From Ga0077527 sp964531455 (GTDB taxonomy: Bacteria; Pseudomonadota; Gammaproteobacteria; Burkholderiales; SG8-41): DNA of 64,000 bases. Each line of letters starts with the position of its first letter. The first letter of the stretch is position 1. This document shows positions 9,423-20,755 of this stretch, piece by piece. Under the pieces are notes generated by a model, which ran no database searches, was not told where the DNA came from, and was given only the letters and a program-made list of their open reading frames with translations. The position numbers and the translations under genes were made by a program. The DNA lies in the NCBI GenBank assembly GCA_964531455.1, contig CAZHFZ010000012.1, forward strand, positions 5,424 through 69,423, read 5' to 3'.

Positions 9423-10682
9423 ATGGAATTCTCCCTTTTCAGCGAAAATGGGCTTGAGCATCTGCCGAAGTTTGCCATCTCACTGGTGATTGGCTTGCTG
9501 ATCGGCACCGAGCGCGAGTTGTCGCCAGCCGCCAAAGCCGGTGTGCGCACCTTTACCCTGGTCACGCTGTTCGGCACGCTGGCTGGCCTGCTCGCCGAAT
9601 CCTCACAATCGGGCTGGATAATCGCCATCGGCGCCTTGCTCGTCGGCATCATGATGATTGCCGCCTACCAGCGCGACAACCTGCCTGGCGAAAGCGGCAG
9701 CACTACTGTGGTCGCCATTCTTGTCAGCTATTGCCTTGGAACCATGGTGTGGTATGGCTACAGCCAGATTGCCGCGATGCTCGCGATTGTCACCACCATC
9801 CTGCTCTACTTCAAGGCTGAACTGCATGGTGTCACCCATGGCCTGACACGCAAGGATCTGGTTTCAATATTCCAGTTTGCAGTGCTGTCGGTGATCATCC
9901 TGCCGATACTTCCGGACATCAACTACGGCCCCTTTGAAACTCTGAACCCGCATCAGACCTGGTTGATGGTGGTACTGGTATCAGGGGTTAGCCTTGCCGG
10001 TTATCTGGCATTACGAATTGTCGGCGAACGTTATGGCGCCCCGCTGCTCGGCCTTCTTGGCGGCCTCGTTTCCAGTACCGCAACCACTGTCGTCTACTCC
10101 CGCAACGGCCGTGCCCACCCGGAAATCACGAAAATCGCGGTCATCGTCATTCTGCTGGCCAATCTGGTCGTGATGGTGCGGCTGATGCTGGTAACCGCAG
10201 TCGTCTCCAACGATGTGCTCCCCCACCTTGCCCCGGTGCTTGGCACCGGACTGCTGCTCGGCCTCATAGGTACGTTCAGCGTGTGGCGCCGCTGGAACAC
10301 CACAACAGGTACCCCCTTGCCGGAAATCAGCAATCCGACGGAGTTGCGCACCGCGCTGGGTTTTGGCGCGCTTTACGCGATCGTGCTGCTGCTTGCGGCC
10401 TGGCTATCCAACATCGCCGGTACCAGTGGTCTGTACATGCTGGCGCTTGTCTCCGGATTGACCGACGTCGATGCCATTACCCTGTCCTCGCTGCGACTCC
10501 ACGAATTGGGCTCGCTGTCCAAGCCTGAGGCCGTCACCGCCATCAGCATTGCACTGCTGTCAAACATCGCTTTCAAGCTGGGTATCGTGTTCACCATCGG
10601 CGGACCGGCCTTGGGTTGGCCGGTACTGCGGGGGATGCTCCTCGTTGTCGCCGGTATCGGCGGCGCCCTCATCCTTGTCTGA
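9423..10682 (+). CDS. MgtC/SapB family membrane protein with DUF4010 domain
   Basis: This 419-residue polytopic protein has an N-terminal MgtC-like domain (about 1-140; FAISLVIGLLIGTERE, then GVRTFTLVTLFGTLAG) and a C-terminal DUF4010 domain (about 185-395; TATTVVYSRNGR, ending VSGLTDVDAITLSS). About eleven hydrophobic segments are visible. The two-domain form is widespread in bacteria. MgtC proteins are tied to growth at low magnesium and to membrane energetics, but this fusion has no proven role. It is followed by recJ after 36 bases. Confidence 0.85.
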   Translation: MEFSLFSENGLEHLPKFAISLVIGLLIGTERELSPAAKAGVRTFTLVTLFGTLAGLLAESSQSGWIIAIGALLVGIMMIAAYQRDNLPGESGSTTVVAILVSYCLGTMVWYGYSQIAAMLAIVTTILLYFKAELHGVTHGLTRKDLVSIFQFAVLSVIILPILPDINYGPFETLNPHQTWLMVVLVSGVSLAGYLALRIVGERYGAPLLGLLGGLVSSTATTVVYSRNGRAHPEITKIAVIVILLANLVVMVRLMLVTAVVSNDVLPHLAPVLGTGLLLGLIGTFSVWRRWNTTTGTPLPEISNPTELRTALGFGALYAIVLLLAAWLSNIAGTSGLYMLALVSGLTDVDAITLSSLRLHELGSLSKPEAVTAISIALLSNIAFKLGIVFTIGGPALGWPVLRGMLLVVAGIGGALILV

Positions 10683-10718
10683 TTTCGTTGTGCAGCATCG
10701 GAAGCCGAATGATTAACG

Positions 10719-12410
10719 ATGACTAACATTGTCACCCGACCGGTCAACAACGCATTCGCCTCAGAACTGATGGCGGGCGGCCTCTCACCTTTTTTGGCAC
10801 GCCTCTACGCTGCGCGCGGCATCAGCAGCCCGGCTCAGCTCGAAGCCGACCTCAAGCGACTGATTCCGCCGGATCAATTGCGCAACTCGGGAACCATGGC
10901 AAAGCTGCTGGCAGATGCCCTCGAAAAACGAAAAAAACTGTTAATCGTCGCTGATTATGACGCTGACGGTGCAACAGCCTGTGCAGTCGGCTTGCGTGCG
11001 CTGCGCGGGTTCGGAGCCAATGTCGACTATCTGGTCCCAAACCGCTTCGAATACGGTTACGGCCTGACCCCGGAAATCGTTCAACTCGCAGCTGAACAGA
11101 AAAAACCCGACGTTCTGATCACCGTCGACAACGGCATCGCCAGCATAGACGGTGTCGCCGAAGCCAATCGTCTCGGCATGAAGGTGCTGGTCACCGACCA
11201 TCACTTGCCCGGCGAAACACTGCCCGACGCCTGGTGCATCATCAACCCCAACCAGCCCGGCTGCCCATTTCCGAGCAAGAACCTCGCCGGCGTCGGTGTG
11301 ATGTTTTACCTGATGCTGGCACTGCGTGCGGAGCTGCGCAGCCGCGGTGCTTATTCGGACAAACCGGAACCCAATCTCGGCGCCCTGCTCGATCTAGTGG
11401 CGCTGGGAACGGTGGCGGACGTTGTACGTCTTGATGACAACAACAGACTTCTTGTACAACATGGTTTGCAACGCATGCGCTCGGGAAGAGCGTATGCCGG
11501 CATCACGGCACTGTTCAACGCTGCGGGACGCGACGTCAGAAGGGCCTCGGCCTACGATCTTGGTTTTGTCGCCGGCCCCAGGCTCAATGCCGCAGGACGA
11601 CTCACCGACATGTCATTGGGAATCGAATGCCTGATTACGGATGACCCTGTCCGTGCCGCCGACATTGCCCGCCAACTCGACCAACTGAACCGCCAACGCC
11701 GCGACATTGAATCCGATATGCAAGAGTCGGCGCTGGCCTCTGTCGAAGACGTTGAACCGGGTTATACGCTGAGCCTTTATGATCCGCAGTGGCATCAAGG
11801 AGTCATTGGCATCCTCGCATCGCGCCTGCGCGAACGTTTTCATCGACCGACATTTGCATTTGCTGCCGCGAACAACGGTGAACTCAAGGGTTCAGGTCGC
11901 TCGATCAATGCGCTGCACCTTCGCGACGCGCTGGATCTCGTATCAAAAAGGCATCCGGACCTGATCCTCCGGTTTGGTGGTCACGCCGCAGCCGCAGGGT
12001 TGTCGCTGCGCGAAAACGCCTTCGAGAATTTCAAGATAGCGTTTGAAGCGGTCGCCCGCGAACTGCTGACGCCAAACGACCTCGACCGCGAATGGGTCAC
12101 CGACGGCTCACTGCCAACTGAAGAAATGACACTTAACAACGCAGCCGCATTGGCTGATGCGGTCTGGGGTCAGGGATTCCCCGAACCACGCTTCCACGAC
12201 GAATTCGAGGTCGCATCCCAGCGCATCGTCGGCGAACGCCACCTTAAACTGCGTCTGTGCCGCGGAAAAATACTGATCGACGCCATGCTTTTCGGCCGTG
12301 CCGATCCACTCCCGGACAACATCGCCGCAACATACCGGCTGTCAGCAAACCATTACAACGGCGCAGTAACCCTGCAACTGATCCTCGACCATTGGCAGAC
12401 TGCCGCCTGA
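10719..12410 (+). CDS. recJ: Single-stranded-DNA-specific 5'-3' exonuclease RecJ
   Basis: This 563-residue DHH-family nuclease acts in RecF-pathway recombination and mismatch repair. The order is: DHH motif I VADYDADGATACAV (residues about 77-90), TVDNGIAS, motif III VTDHHLPGE, GLGTVADVV-like LGTVADVVRL near 230, the DHHA1 domain with KGSGRSINALHLRDAL and RFGGHAAAAGLSL, and a C-terminal OB-like domain. All expected metal-binding Asp/His motifs are present and the length is normal. Confidence 0.95.
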   Translation: MTNIVTRPVNNAFASELMAGGLSPFLARLYAARGISSPAQLEADLKRLIPPDQLRNSGTMAKLLADALEKRKKLLIVADYDADGATACAVGLRALRGFGANVDYLVPNRFEYGYGLTPEIVQLAAEQKKPDVLITVDNGIASIDGVAEANRLGMKVLVTDHHLPGETLPDAWCIINPNQPGCPFPSKNLAGVGVMFYLMLALRAELRSRGAYSDKPEPNLGALLDLVALGTVADVVRLDDNNRLLVQHGLQRMRSGRAYAGITALFNAAGRDVRRASAYDLGFVAGPRLNAAGRLTDMSLGIECLITDDPVRAADIARQLDQLNRQRRDIESDMQESALASVEDVEPGYTLSLYDPQWHQGVIGILASRLRERFHRPTFAFAAANNGELKGSGRSINALHLRDALDLVSKRHPDLILRFGGHAAAAGLSLRENAFENFKIAFEAVARELLTPNDLDREWVTDGSLPTEEMTLNNAAALADAVWGQGFPEPRFHDEFEVASQRIVGERHLKLRLCRGKILIDAMLFGRADPLPDNIAATYRLSANHYNGAVTLQLILDHWQTAA

Positions 12411-12518
12411 GCCAAACCCATGCTTTTTTTCGCAGCAGGAAATATCCGAAAAAAACAAATACACTATTGAAAAAGGGCTGCAGCAAAGGCTCTCAATAGC
12501 AATTTAGGAGGAGGATTC

Positions 12519-13418
12519 ATGACGTTGATGACCGCAACCAGCCACGCGCTGCATTCAGCCGCGCTGGCGATCGCCCTGCTGACCCTGTCGCCGCACACAA
12601 GCAACGCCGCCGATAATGTTCTTTACGAAACCCAATCCGAATTCGGCCCGGTCATCGTCACTGACGAAGGCAACGGATTGCGGGCGATGCGTTTCAGCCG
12701 GTATGGGGCACGACAAAGCCTGGTCAAACTTGGCGACCCCGAATACCTCGGGCTTGCATATACTCCTTTCGCATTAACCGGACTCGCGCTGTGCGCCGAG
12801 CCGAAACGGTTTCTGGTACTTGGTCTTGGCGGCGGATCCCTCCCGACCTTCCTGAGAAAACATTATCCGGATGCTGAAATCGATGCGGTTGACATCAACC
12901 CTACAGTCGCTGCAGTCGCCAAAAGTCACTTCGGTTTTCGTGAAGATGCTCACATGCGTGTGCATGTAATGGACGGTCGCAGATTCATAGAGCAGGTAAG
13001 CAAACCTTACGACGCGGTATTCCTCGACGCTTTTGGCGCAGATGCCCTGCCGCCGCACCTGACCACCAGGGAATTTCTCGGCGCGGTACGCCGTGCCGTA
13101 CACAACGACGGCATCGTTGTTGGCAATCTGTGGAGTACCGCCGTCAAACCGCCTTACGAGGCCATGGTACGCACTTACCGGGAGACCTTCGCAGAACTGC
13201 ATGTACTGCAAGTCCCCGGAACAACCAATCGCATCCTCATTGCGGCGCCGCGGGCCAGGCAAATGACTTCTGTAGAGTTCGCAGACCGGGCGGAACAGCT
13301 GTCCACCGCCAAGAATTTCCGCGTCAATCTTCGCCGCATGGTTGAACTCGGCCTGCTGCCTCCCGAGGCAGTACAGGGCCGTGGCGATATCCTGACGGAC
13401 GTCAGCATCAGCCGATAA
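12519..13418 (+). CDS. Spermidine-synthase-like protein with N-terminal signal peptide
   Basis: The ATG at 12519 follows a strong Shine-Dalgarno (AGGAGGAGG). Residues 1-31 look like a cleavable signal peptide (LHSAALAIALLTLSPHTSNAA). The rest is a class I SAM-type Rossmann fold of the spermidine/spermine synthase superfamily: VLGLGGGSLPTFLRKH (nucleotide loop), IDAVDINPTVAAVAK, and VFLDAFGADALPPHL, where the usual catalytic Asp of aminopropyltransferases would sit. The N-terminal beta-strand domain of true synthases is short. An exported location for such a fold is unusual; function unknown. No polyamine gene is nearby. Confidence 0.7.
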   Translation: MTLMTATSHALHSAALAIALLTLSPHTSNAADNVLYETQSEFGPVIVTDEGNGLRAMRFSRYGARQSLVKLGDPEYLGLAYTPFALTGLALCAEPKRFLVLGLGGGSLPTFLRKHYPDAEIDAVDINPTVAAVAKSHFGFREDAHMRVHVMDGRRFIEQVSKPYDAVFLDAFGADALPPHLTTREFLGAVRRAVHNDGIVVGNLWSTAVKPPYEAMVRTYRETFAELHVLQVPGTTNRILIAAPRARQMTSVEFADRAEQLSTAKNFRVNLRRMVELGLLPPEAVQGRGDILTDVSISR

Positions 13419-13791
13419 TTCCTGATTCGACGCATCAAACCATCGAGGCAATGCCGTGATCAGGCCCGGTCAGCGCAGGACAAGAGTGGTCACATCCAAG
13501 TCCATGCATCGGTCGACCATACCAGCACTGACAACCTCACAATCATTCAAAGCACTGACATAACGGAAAAAGCGGGGTTTTTTTAAGCCTCTGAAGAGTG
13601 GATTGCGCTTATGGTGCGTGAATCAAGCGCGGCGCCTGCTACCGGATAATTACACGGCCTCATCGACCAGAACATGAAGTAACAGCGACGCCTCAAAGCT
13701 GATTACCCTTGATGCAAGTCAAATCGAATTTCGAGCAGCTTCTTTATGATTTTTCGTTTGAATTGCCTCAGTCACTCCCAACAGGATCATC
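13419..13791. other. 373-base intergenic region before the polyphosphate kinase gene
   Basis: I find no convincing coding sequence. It holds the FNR-type promoter described separately at 13709-13750. A short T-run at 13578-13584 follows a weak potential stem and might end the upstream transcript, but the hairpin is poor. Confidence 0.5.
13709..13750 (+). promoter_or_regulatory. FNR/ANR-type promoter of the polyphosphate kinase gene
   Basis: TTGATGCAAGTCAA (13709-13722) matches the FNR/ANR half-sites TTGAT-N4-ATCAA with one mismatch. TATGAT (13745-13750) is a good -10. The predicted start point is near 13757, which puts the box centre at -41.5, the standard place for an FNR-activated class II promoter. 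It gives a 35-base leader with AGGA before the ATG at 13792. Confidence 0.6.
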
Positions 13792-14973
13792 ATGGCCCAA
13801 AAAACATCCATGCGCAGCAAACTCCGCGTCGTTACAAAAGCAACTGCTGGCAGGCAAAAAACCAGGCCGCGCCTTGTCTCTGCCGGGGATACTCTCGCAA
13901 AACCGGGGGTACGGGCTGCCGAGGCTGACCGTGTCGCCCGCCGTACGAGCACGAAGCAGACCGTTCAGGCCACCGTGGTATCGGAACTGCTCGGATCGCT
14001 CAAAAAAAATCCCGCAAGCGAAACTTTGCAGCAACTACAGTCGGTAATCGGCGGTGCATCACCAGACGAACTGAAAGCACTGCGACGCACCCTGTTCGCC
14101 AAACCGGACGCTCCGGCGCCAGGCACTGACCCTGACATCGAACTCTCGACAGGCTGGCGCGAAGGTGCATATCCGTACAAAAACCTGATGTCGCGCAAAA
14201 GTTACGAGAAACAGAAATTCCGGCTGCAAGTCGAATTACTGAAGCTGCAGGCCTGGGTTAAGGAAACCGGCCAGCGCGTTGTGATCCTCTTCGAAGGCCG
14301 CGACGCCGCCGGCAAGGGCGGCACCATCAAACGCTTCATGGAACATCTCAATCCCCGCGGCGCACGCGTAGTGGCTTTGGAAAAACCCAGCGAAACTGAA
14401 CGCGGACAATGGTATTTCCAGCGTTATATCCAGCACCTGCCGACCAGCGGTGAAATCGTGCTGTTTGACCGCAGTTGGTATAACCGCTCCGGCGTGGAAC
14501 GGGTCATGGGATTCTGTAACCATCAGGAATACGACGAGTTCCTGCGCCAGTGCCCGGAATTCGAGCGCCAGTTGGTTCGCTCGGGCGTCCACCTCTTCAA
14601 ATTCTGGTTCTCGGTAAGTCGCGCCGAGCAACGCAGACGTTTCCGGGAACGGCGAGGCCACCCCTTGAAGCACTGGAAACTGAGCCCGGTGGATATCGCC
14701 TCCCTCGACAAGTGGGATGCTTACACCGCAGCCAAGGAAGCCATGTTCGTGCATTGCGATACTTCCGACGCGCCGTGGACAGTGATCAAGTCGGATTGCA
14801 AAAAACGTGCGCGACTGAACGCAATGCGTTACCTGCTCAACCGTTTGCCTTACACCAAACGCGACCAGACTCATATTGGCTCGATAGATCCGTTGATCGT
14901 TGGTCGTCCGTCATTGGTATCCAGTCAAGGGGAGGACCAGCTTGCTCTGGGCAGCAAGGAAGCAGACAACTGA
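13792..14973 (+). CDS. ppk2: Polyphosphate kinase 2 family protein
   Basis: This 393-residue PPK2 transfers phosphate between polyphosphate and nucleoside diphosphates (or monophosphates, depending on class). Walker A is FEGRDAAGKGGTIKRF (about residue 166), the lid region carries PSETERGQWYFQRYIQHLP, and Walker B is LFDRSWYNRSGVE. The single-domain form with YPYKNLMSRKSYEKQKF before it points to class I. The first 110 residues, basic and then Ala/Ser-rich, are an extension beyond the catalytic domain, as seen in some betaproteobacterial PPK2 proteins. No polyphosphatase or ppk1 is nearby. A predicted FNR-type promoter precedes it. Confidence 0.9.
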   Translation: MAQKTSMRSKLRVVTKATAGRQKTRPRLVSAGDTLAKPGVRAAEADRVARRTSTKQTVQATVVSELLGSLKKNPASETLQQLQSVIGGASPDELKALRRTLFAKPDAPAPGTDPDIELSTGWREGAYPYKNLMSRKSYEKQKFRLQVELLKLQAWVKETGQRVVILFEGRDAAGKGGTIKRFMEHLNPRGARVVALEKPSETERGQWYFQRYIQHLPTSGEIVLFDRSWYNRSGVERVMGFCNHQEYDEFLRQCPEFERQLVRSGVHLFKFWFSVSRAEQRRRFRERRGHPLKHWKLSPVDIASLDKWDAYTAAKEAMFVHCDTSDAPWTVIKSDCKKRARLNAMRYLLNRLPYTKRDQTHIGSIDPLIVGRPSLVSSQGEDQLALGSKEADN

Positions 14974-15033
14974 GCGCTGAGCGGCACAGGCATTGGCCCT
15001 GCGGTAAAATCGGCCTTTTTCGCGGAAACCCCC

Positions 15034-16138
15034 ATGGAAGCCGAACGCCTCAACGCCATCGCCAATCGCCTGCAGGATCTCCAGGAGCGTACGGAGGGGT
15101 TGCGGAGGTATCTTTGACTACGATACCAAGACCCGCCGTCTCGAAGAACTCGTAAAACTCAGCGAAGATCCGGCGCTGTGGAGTGACGCCGCTCGCGCCC
15201 AGGAAGTCGGCCGCGAACGCAAAACCCTTGAAGGCATTGTCGTTACGCTGCGCGATCTGGATCGCGACCTGACCGACGCGCGCGAACTCCTCGAAATGGG
15301 CCGTGCCGAAAACGACGATGACACGCTGGTCGCCGTCGAAGGCGACTCCGCCAAACTGGCCGGCATCGTCGAGGACATGGAATTCCGCCGCATGTTCTCG
15401 CAGCAGATGGACCCCAATAACTGCTTTCTCGACATCCAGTCGGGCTCCGGCGGCACCGAGGCACAGGATTGGGCCTCGATCCTTGAGCGGATGTACCTGC
15501 GTTATTGCGAGAAAAAGAAATTCAAGGTTGAAGTCCTTGAGGAATCTGAAGGTGATGTCGCAGGCATCAAGAGTGCATCACTGAAAATTTCCGGTGACTA
15601 CGCCTTCGGCCACCTGCGCACCGAAACCGGCGTGCATCGACTGGTGCGCAAATCACCCTTCGATTCCAACAATCGCAGGCATACTTCGTTTGCCAGCGTT
15701 TTCGTCTACCCTGAAGTCGATGACTCGATTGAAATCGACATCAATCCGGCCGACCTGCGTGTGGATACCTACCGCGCATCCGGTGCCGGCGGCCAGCACA
15801 TCAACAAGACAGATTCGGCGGTACGCATCACGCACATTCCCAGCGGCATCGTCGTACAGTGCCAGAACGACCGCTCTCAGCACCGCAACCGCGCCGAAGC
15901 CAATGCCATGCTCAAGTCCAAGCTCTACGAACTGGAACTGCGCAAGCGCAACGAGCAGAAGCAGGCCATGGAAGACGCCAAGACCGATATCGGCTGGGGC
16001 CACCAGATCCGCTCCTACGTGCTGGATCAGTCACGCATCAAGGATCTGCGCACCAACGTTGAAATCGGCAACACCCAAGGTGTGCTCGACGGCGACCTCG
16101 ACGTGTTCATTACCGCCAGCCTCAAATCAGGACTTTAA
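15034..16138 (+). CDS. prfB: Peptide chain release factor 2, with programmed +1 frameshift
   Basis: RF2 ends translation at UGA and UAA. The gene starts with ATG at 15034 and reads 27 codons to TGA (15115-15117). A +1 shift on CTT TGA C then continues in the next frame to 16138, giving 367 residues. The site carries the conserved GGAGG-TATCTTTGAC arrangement used for RF2 autoregulation. Domain 2 carries the stop-recognition tripeptide SPF (in RKSPFDSNNRRH), and domain 3 has the catalytic GGQ (ASGAGGQHINKTDS). A caller that ignores the shift would start the gene too late, near 15296. lysS follows after 2 bases. Confidence 0.95.
15105..15117 (+). promoter_or_regulatory. RF2 programmed frameshift site
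   Basis: An internal Shine-Dalgarno (GGAGG) lies just 5' of TAT CTT TGA C. This is the canonical slippery CUU-UGA-C signal: low RF2 delays termination at UGA and lets the ribosome slip by +1. Confidence 0.93.
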
Positions 16139-16140
16139 TC

Positions 16141-17676
16141 ATGACCGACAAAAACAGCAGCGGCATCGACAACCCGAATCCTGATCCGGCAGAAGCCGTG
16201 CAGAGTGACGAAAAACTCGTGGCCGAGCGTCGCAAAAAGCTCGACGCCATCCGCGCTGCGGGCGTCGCCTTCCCCAATGACTTCGTGCGCCGCGACCTCG
16301 CGCAACCACTGCAGGACAAACACGGCGCGACCGAGGCCGAAGCGCTGGCGGCAGCGGCAGTGAACGTTGCCGTTGCCGGCCGCATCATGCTCAAGCGTGT
16401 AATGGGCAAGGCCAGCTTCGCCACGATTCAGGACATGAGCGGCCGCATTCAGGTCTATGTATCGGTCGATGACACCGGCGCTGAAGTAATGGAAGCGTTC
16501 AAGCATTACGACAGCGGCGACATCATCAGCGTCGAAGGGGCGCTGTTCAAGACCAAGAAGGGCGAACTGACGGTGCGCGCCAAGACGCTGCGCCTGCTCA
16601 CCAAATCGCTGCGCCCGCTGCCGGAAAAATTCCACGGCCTCACTGACCAGGAAATGAAATACCGCCAGCGCTACGTTGACCTGATCGTCAACGCAGAGAC
16701 CCGCGCGGTGTTTGCGCGCCGCTCGCAGATCATCCAGTCGGTGCGCAGCACGCTGATTGACGACGGCTTCCTCGAAGTCGAAACACCGATGATGCACCCG
16801 ATCCCCGGCGGCGCCGCGGCACGCCCCTTTGCCACCCACCACAACGCCCTCGACATGCAATTGTTCCTGCGCATTGCGCCGGAGTTGTATTTGAAGCGCC
16901 TGGTCGTCGGTGGACTGGAAAAAGTATTCGAGGTCAATCGCAACTTCCGCAATGAAGGCATGTCGACCCGACACAACCCGGAATTCACCATGCTCGAGTT
17001 TTACGCGGCTTATTGGCGCTACGAGCAGCTGATGACCTTCATCGAAGACATGATGCGTCGTGCAGCGGAACAGGTCACCGGCAATGCGCTGGTCACTTAC
17101 CAGGGCAAAACCATCGACTTCGCTAAACCCTTCGAGCGCCTGACCATCACCGGCGCGATCCGCAAATACCGGCCGGACATCACCGACGAAGAACTCAATG
17201 ACCGCAACCGCATCGTCAACCGGCTGAATGCAATGAAAGTTGCATTCCGCGAAAGCGACGGCCTCGGTGGCCTGCAACTGACTCTTTTCGAGGCCACTGC
17301 GGAAGCACAGTTGTTCGACCCGACCTATATCATCGACTATCCGGCCGAAGTCTCGCCGCTGGCCCGTCGCAGCGACGCGAATCCGGACATCACCGAACGC
17401 TTTGAGCTGTTCATCGCGGGTCGCGAAATCGCCAACGGCTTCTCGGAATTGAATGACCCCGAAGACCAGGCCGCGCGCTTTCTTGAGCAGGTCAAACAGA
17501 AAGATGCCGGCGATCACGAAGCCATGCATTACGACGCCGATTACATCCGCGCACTGGAATACGGCCTGCCCCCGACCGGCGGCGCCGGCATCGGCATCGA
17601 CCGTCTGGTGATGCTGCTGACCGACAGCCCGTCGATCCGCGACGTCATCCTGTTCCCGCACATGCGTCCGGAATAA
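16141..17676 (+). CDS. lysS: Lysyl-tRNA synthetase (class II)
   Basis: This 511-residue enzyme has an N-terminal OB-fold anticodon-binding domain (about 65-165; AGRIMLKRVMGKASFATIQD) and a class II catalytic core. Motif 2 is FRNEGMSTRHNPEFTMLE, and motif 3 is GIGIDRLVMLLTDSPSIRDV. It also has the lysine-site segment VEVETP-like LEVETPMMHPIPGG. It is co-transcribed with prfB at 2 bases spacing, a widely conserved arrangement. Confidence 0.96.
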   Translation: MTDKNSSGIDNPNPDPAEAVQSDEKLVAERRKKLDAIRAAGVAFPNDFVRRDLAQPLQDKHGATEAEALAAAAVNVAVAGRIMLKRVMGKASFATIQDMSGRIQVYVSVDDTGAEVMEAFKHYDSGDIISVEGALFKTKKGELTVRAKTLRLLTKSLRPLPEKFHGLTDQEMKYRQRYVDLIVNAETRAVFARRSQIIQSVRSTLIDDGFLEVETPMMHPIPGGAAARPFATHHNALDMQLFLRIAPELYLKRLVVGGLEKVFEVNRNFRNEGMSTRHNPEFTMLEFYAAYWRYEQLMTFIEDMMRRAAEQVTGNALVTYQGKTIDFAKPFERLTITGAIRKYRPDITDEELNDRNRIVNRLNAMKVAFRESDGLGGLQLTLFEATAEAQLFDPTYIIDYPAEVSPLARRSDANPDITERFELFIAGREIANGFSELNDPEDQAARFLEQVKQKDAGDHEAMHYDADYIRALEYGLPPTGGAGIGIDRLVMLLTDSPSIRDVILFPHMRPE

Positions 17677-17716
17677 GCCGCAACAGCTTCACCGCAATCG
17701 CGCCGAAGGAGTCGTT

Positions 17717-19681
<1,965 letters not shown>

Positions 19682-19821
19682 TTGGTGACCGGCGCAGATG
19701 CGCATGAATCACACGACAGGGCTTGATGTAACGCTTTGTAACGCTGTGACATTTGGCATACAAACAGCCAACACTTGGCAGTAGGATACTGACACTTTCC
19801 TGCAATATAAGGAGCCCTGCC

Positions 19822-20520
19822 ATGCAAGAAGCAAAAAAAATAAACCCCCTCATCGCCATCGCTGCCGTTTCTGTCATTCTGTTCAGCGTGGTCGGCATCG
19901 GCGTAATGACCGGCCTGATTCCGAACTCGTCTTCCTCTTCCAGGAACAACGAGGCGACATTGGTGACAACGTCACCAACAGTCGCGACATCATCCGCATC
20001 CACGAAAACGGAAGCCCCATCCGCAAGCGACAACAAAACCAAAGCTGATGCCACGGCAGCCCCGAAACACAAAACCCCGGTAAAACAAGCCGATGATCCA
20101 GCGACTAAAACGACAGTTCAATCGACTTCTCAACCAGCGACTCCAGCTGAAGCGGCTCCTCCGGTACAGACAAAAGCCGCGCCGGCTTGCACCAACTGCG
20201 GCGTTGTCACCGGCGTTAACGCCATCAAACAACAAGGCGAAGGTTCTGGTCTCGGCGCAGTTGCCGGCGGTGTGGTGGGAGGATTATTAGGCCATCAGAT
20301 CGGCGGCGGCACCGGCAAAAAGATTGCAACCGTTGCCGGCGCGGCGGGTGGTGCGTTTGCCGGGCATCAAGTTGAAAAAAACATGAAATCATCAACACAC
20401 TATGAAGTGACGGTAAAAATGGAAGACGGTTCGGTGCGGACGTTTCCATACGACACGCAGCCGCCTTTCCAGACCGGAAGCAAGATACGGGTGGTTAACG
20501 GCACGCTCTCCGAAGGCTGA
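19822..20520 (+). CDS. Glycine-zipper 2TM domain protein
   Basis: This 232-residue protein starts at ATG 19822, which has AAGGAG 8 bases before it; the longer frame from 19753 has no such site. It has one N-terminal membrane anchor (residues 8-33), a long Ala/Thr/Pro/Lys-rich linker with runs of Ser and Thr (about 34-125), and then the Gly-zipper (GLGAVAGGVVGGLLGHQIGGG and the following GAAGGAFAGHQVEK, split here) typical of the 17-kDa surface antigen / SlyB-like family. The C-terminal 45 residues form the beta-rich part (YEVTVKMEDGSVRTF). Such proteins sit in the envelope; no precise function is known. Confidence 0.85.
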   Translation: MQEAKKINPLIAIAAVSVILFSVVGIGVMTGLIPNSSSSSRNNEATLVTTSPTVATSSASTKTEAPSASDNKTKADATAAPKHKTPVKQADDPATKTTVQSTSQPATPAEAAPPVQTKAAPACTNCGVVTGVNAIKQQGEGSGLGAVAGGVVGGLLGHQIGGGTGKKIATVAGAAGGAFAGHQVEKNMKSSTHYEVTVKMEDGSVRTFPYDTQPPFQTGSKIRVVNGTLSEG

Positions 20521-20544
20521 GCGGGCTCAACACGCACCGCAAAG

Positions 20545-20568
20545 AGCGCCCCTGCCGGGCGCTTTTTT
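20545..20568 (+). terminator. Rho-independent terminator
   Basis: AGCGCCC and GGGCGCT (20545-20551, 20557-20563) form a perfect 7-bp GC-rich stem with a 5-base loop, ending in a run of six T. It follows the glycine-zipper gene by 24 bases. Confidence 0.92.
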
Positions 20569-20721
20569 CATGGGTGATGCATCGACTAAAGAGGCGAGAT
20601 GCAGTCGGACACCAAACCCGGACCTTAAGCTTGGCGCAATAAACCGGCTTGACATGAATATCGCAAGTATTTGTTTTTATTAAGTTTTATATAAAACGCG
20701 CTTTAACGTTTACCGATGATC

Positions 20722-20753
20722 TTGCCCAATATACCCCCAATGGGTATATTGGG
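20722..20753 (+). promoter_or_regulatory. CsoR-type operator overlapping the copA promoter
   Basis: CCCAATATACCC and GGGTATATTGGG (20725-20736, 20742-20753) form a perfect 12-bp inverted repeat with a 5-base centre. It contains the ATACCC...GGGTAT core known for copper-sensing CsoR repressors. The right arm holds TATATT (20745-20750), a good -10, with TTGCCC (20722-20727) as a -35 at 17-bp spacing. The repeat ends only 2 bases before the copA ATG, so the predicted start point falls on the start codon. Confidence 0.82.
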
Positions 20754-20755
20754 AC

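Noticed and set aside
13565..13590. Terminator after the spermidine-synthase-like gene
   Set aside because: There is a T-run, but the only stem is A/T pairs around a G-rich loop, too weak to call.
16135..17661. A 508-codon open frame antisense to lysS, and a 467-codon frame at 18194-19597 antisense to aacS
   Set aside because: Both mirror strongly coding genes, have low-complexity His/Arg/Ala-rich translations and no domain. They are shadow frames caused by GC-rich codon use.
20649..20680. TTGACA-based promoter for copA
   Set aside because: TTGACA is perfect, but the only -10-like hexamers are at 17 bp (TGTTTT) or 20 bp (TTTTAT), both poor; the operator-embedded promoter is better.
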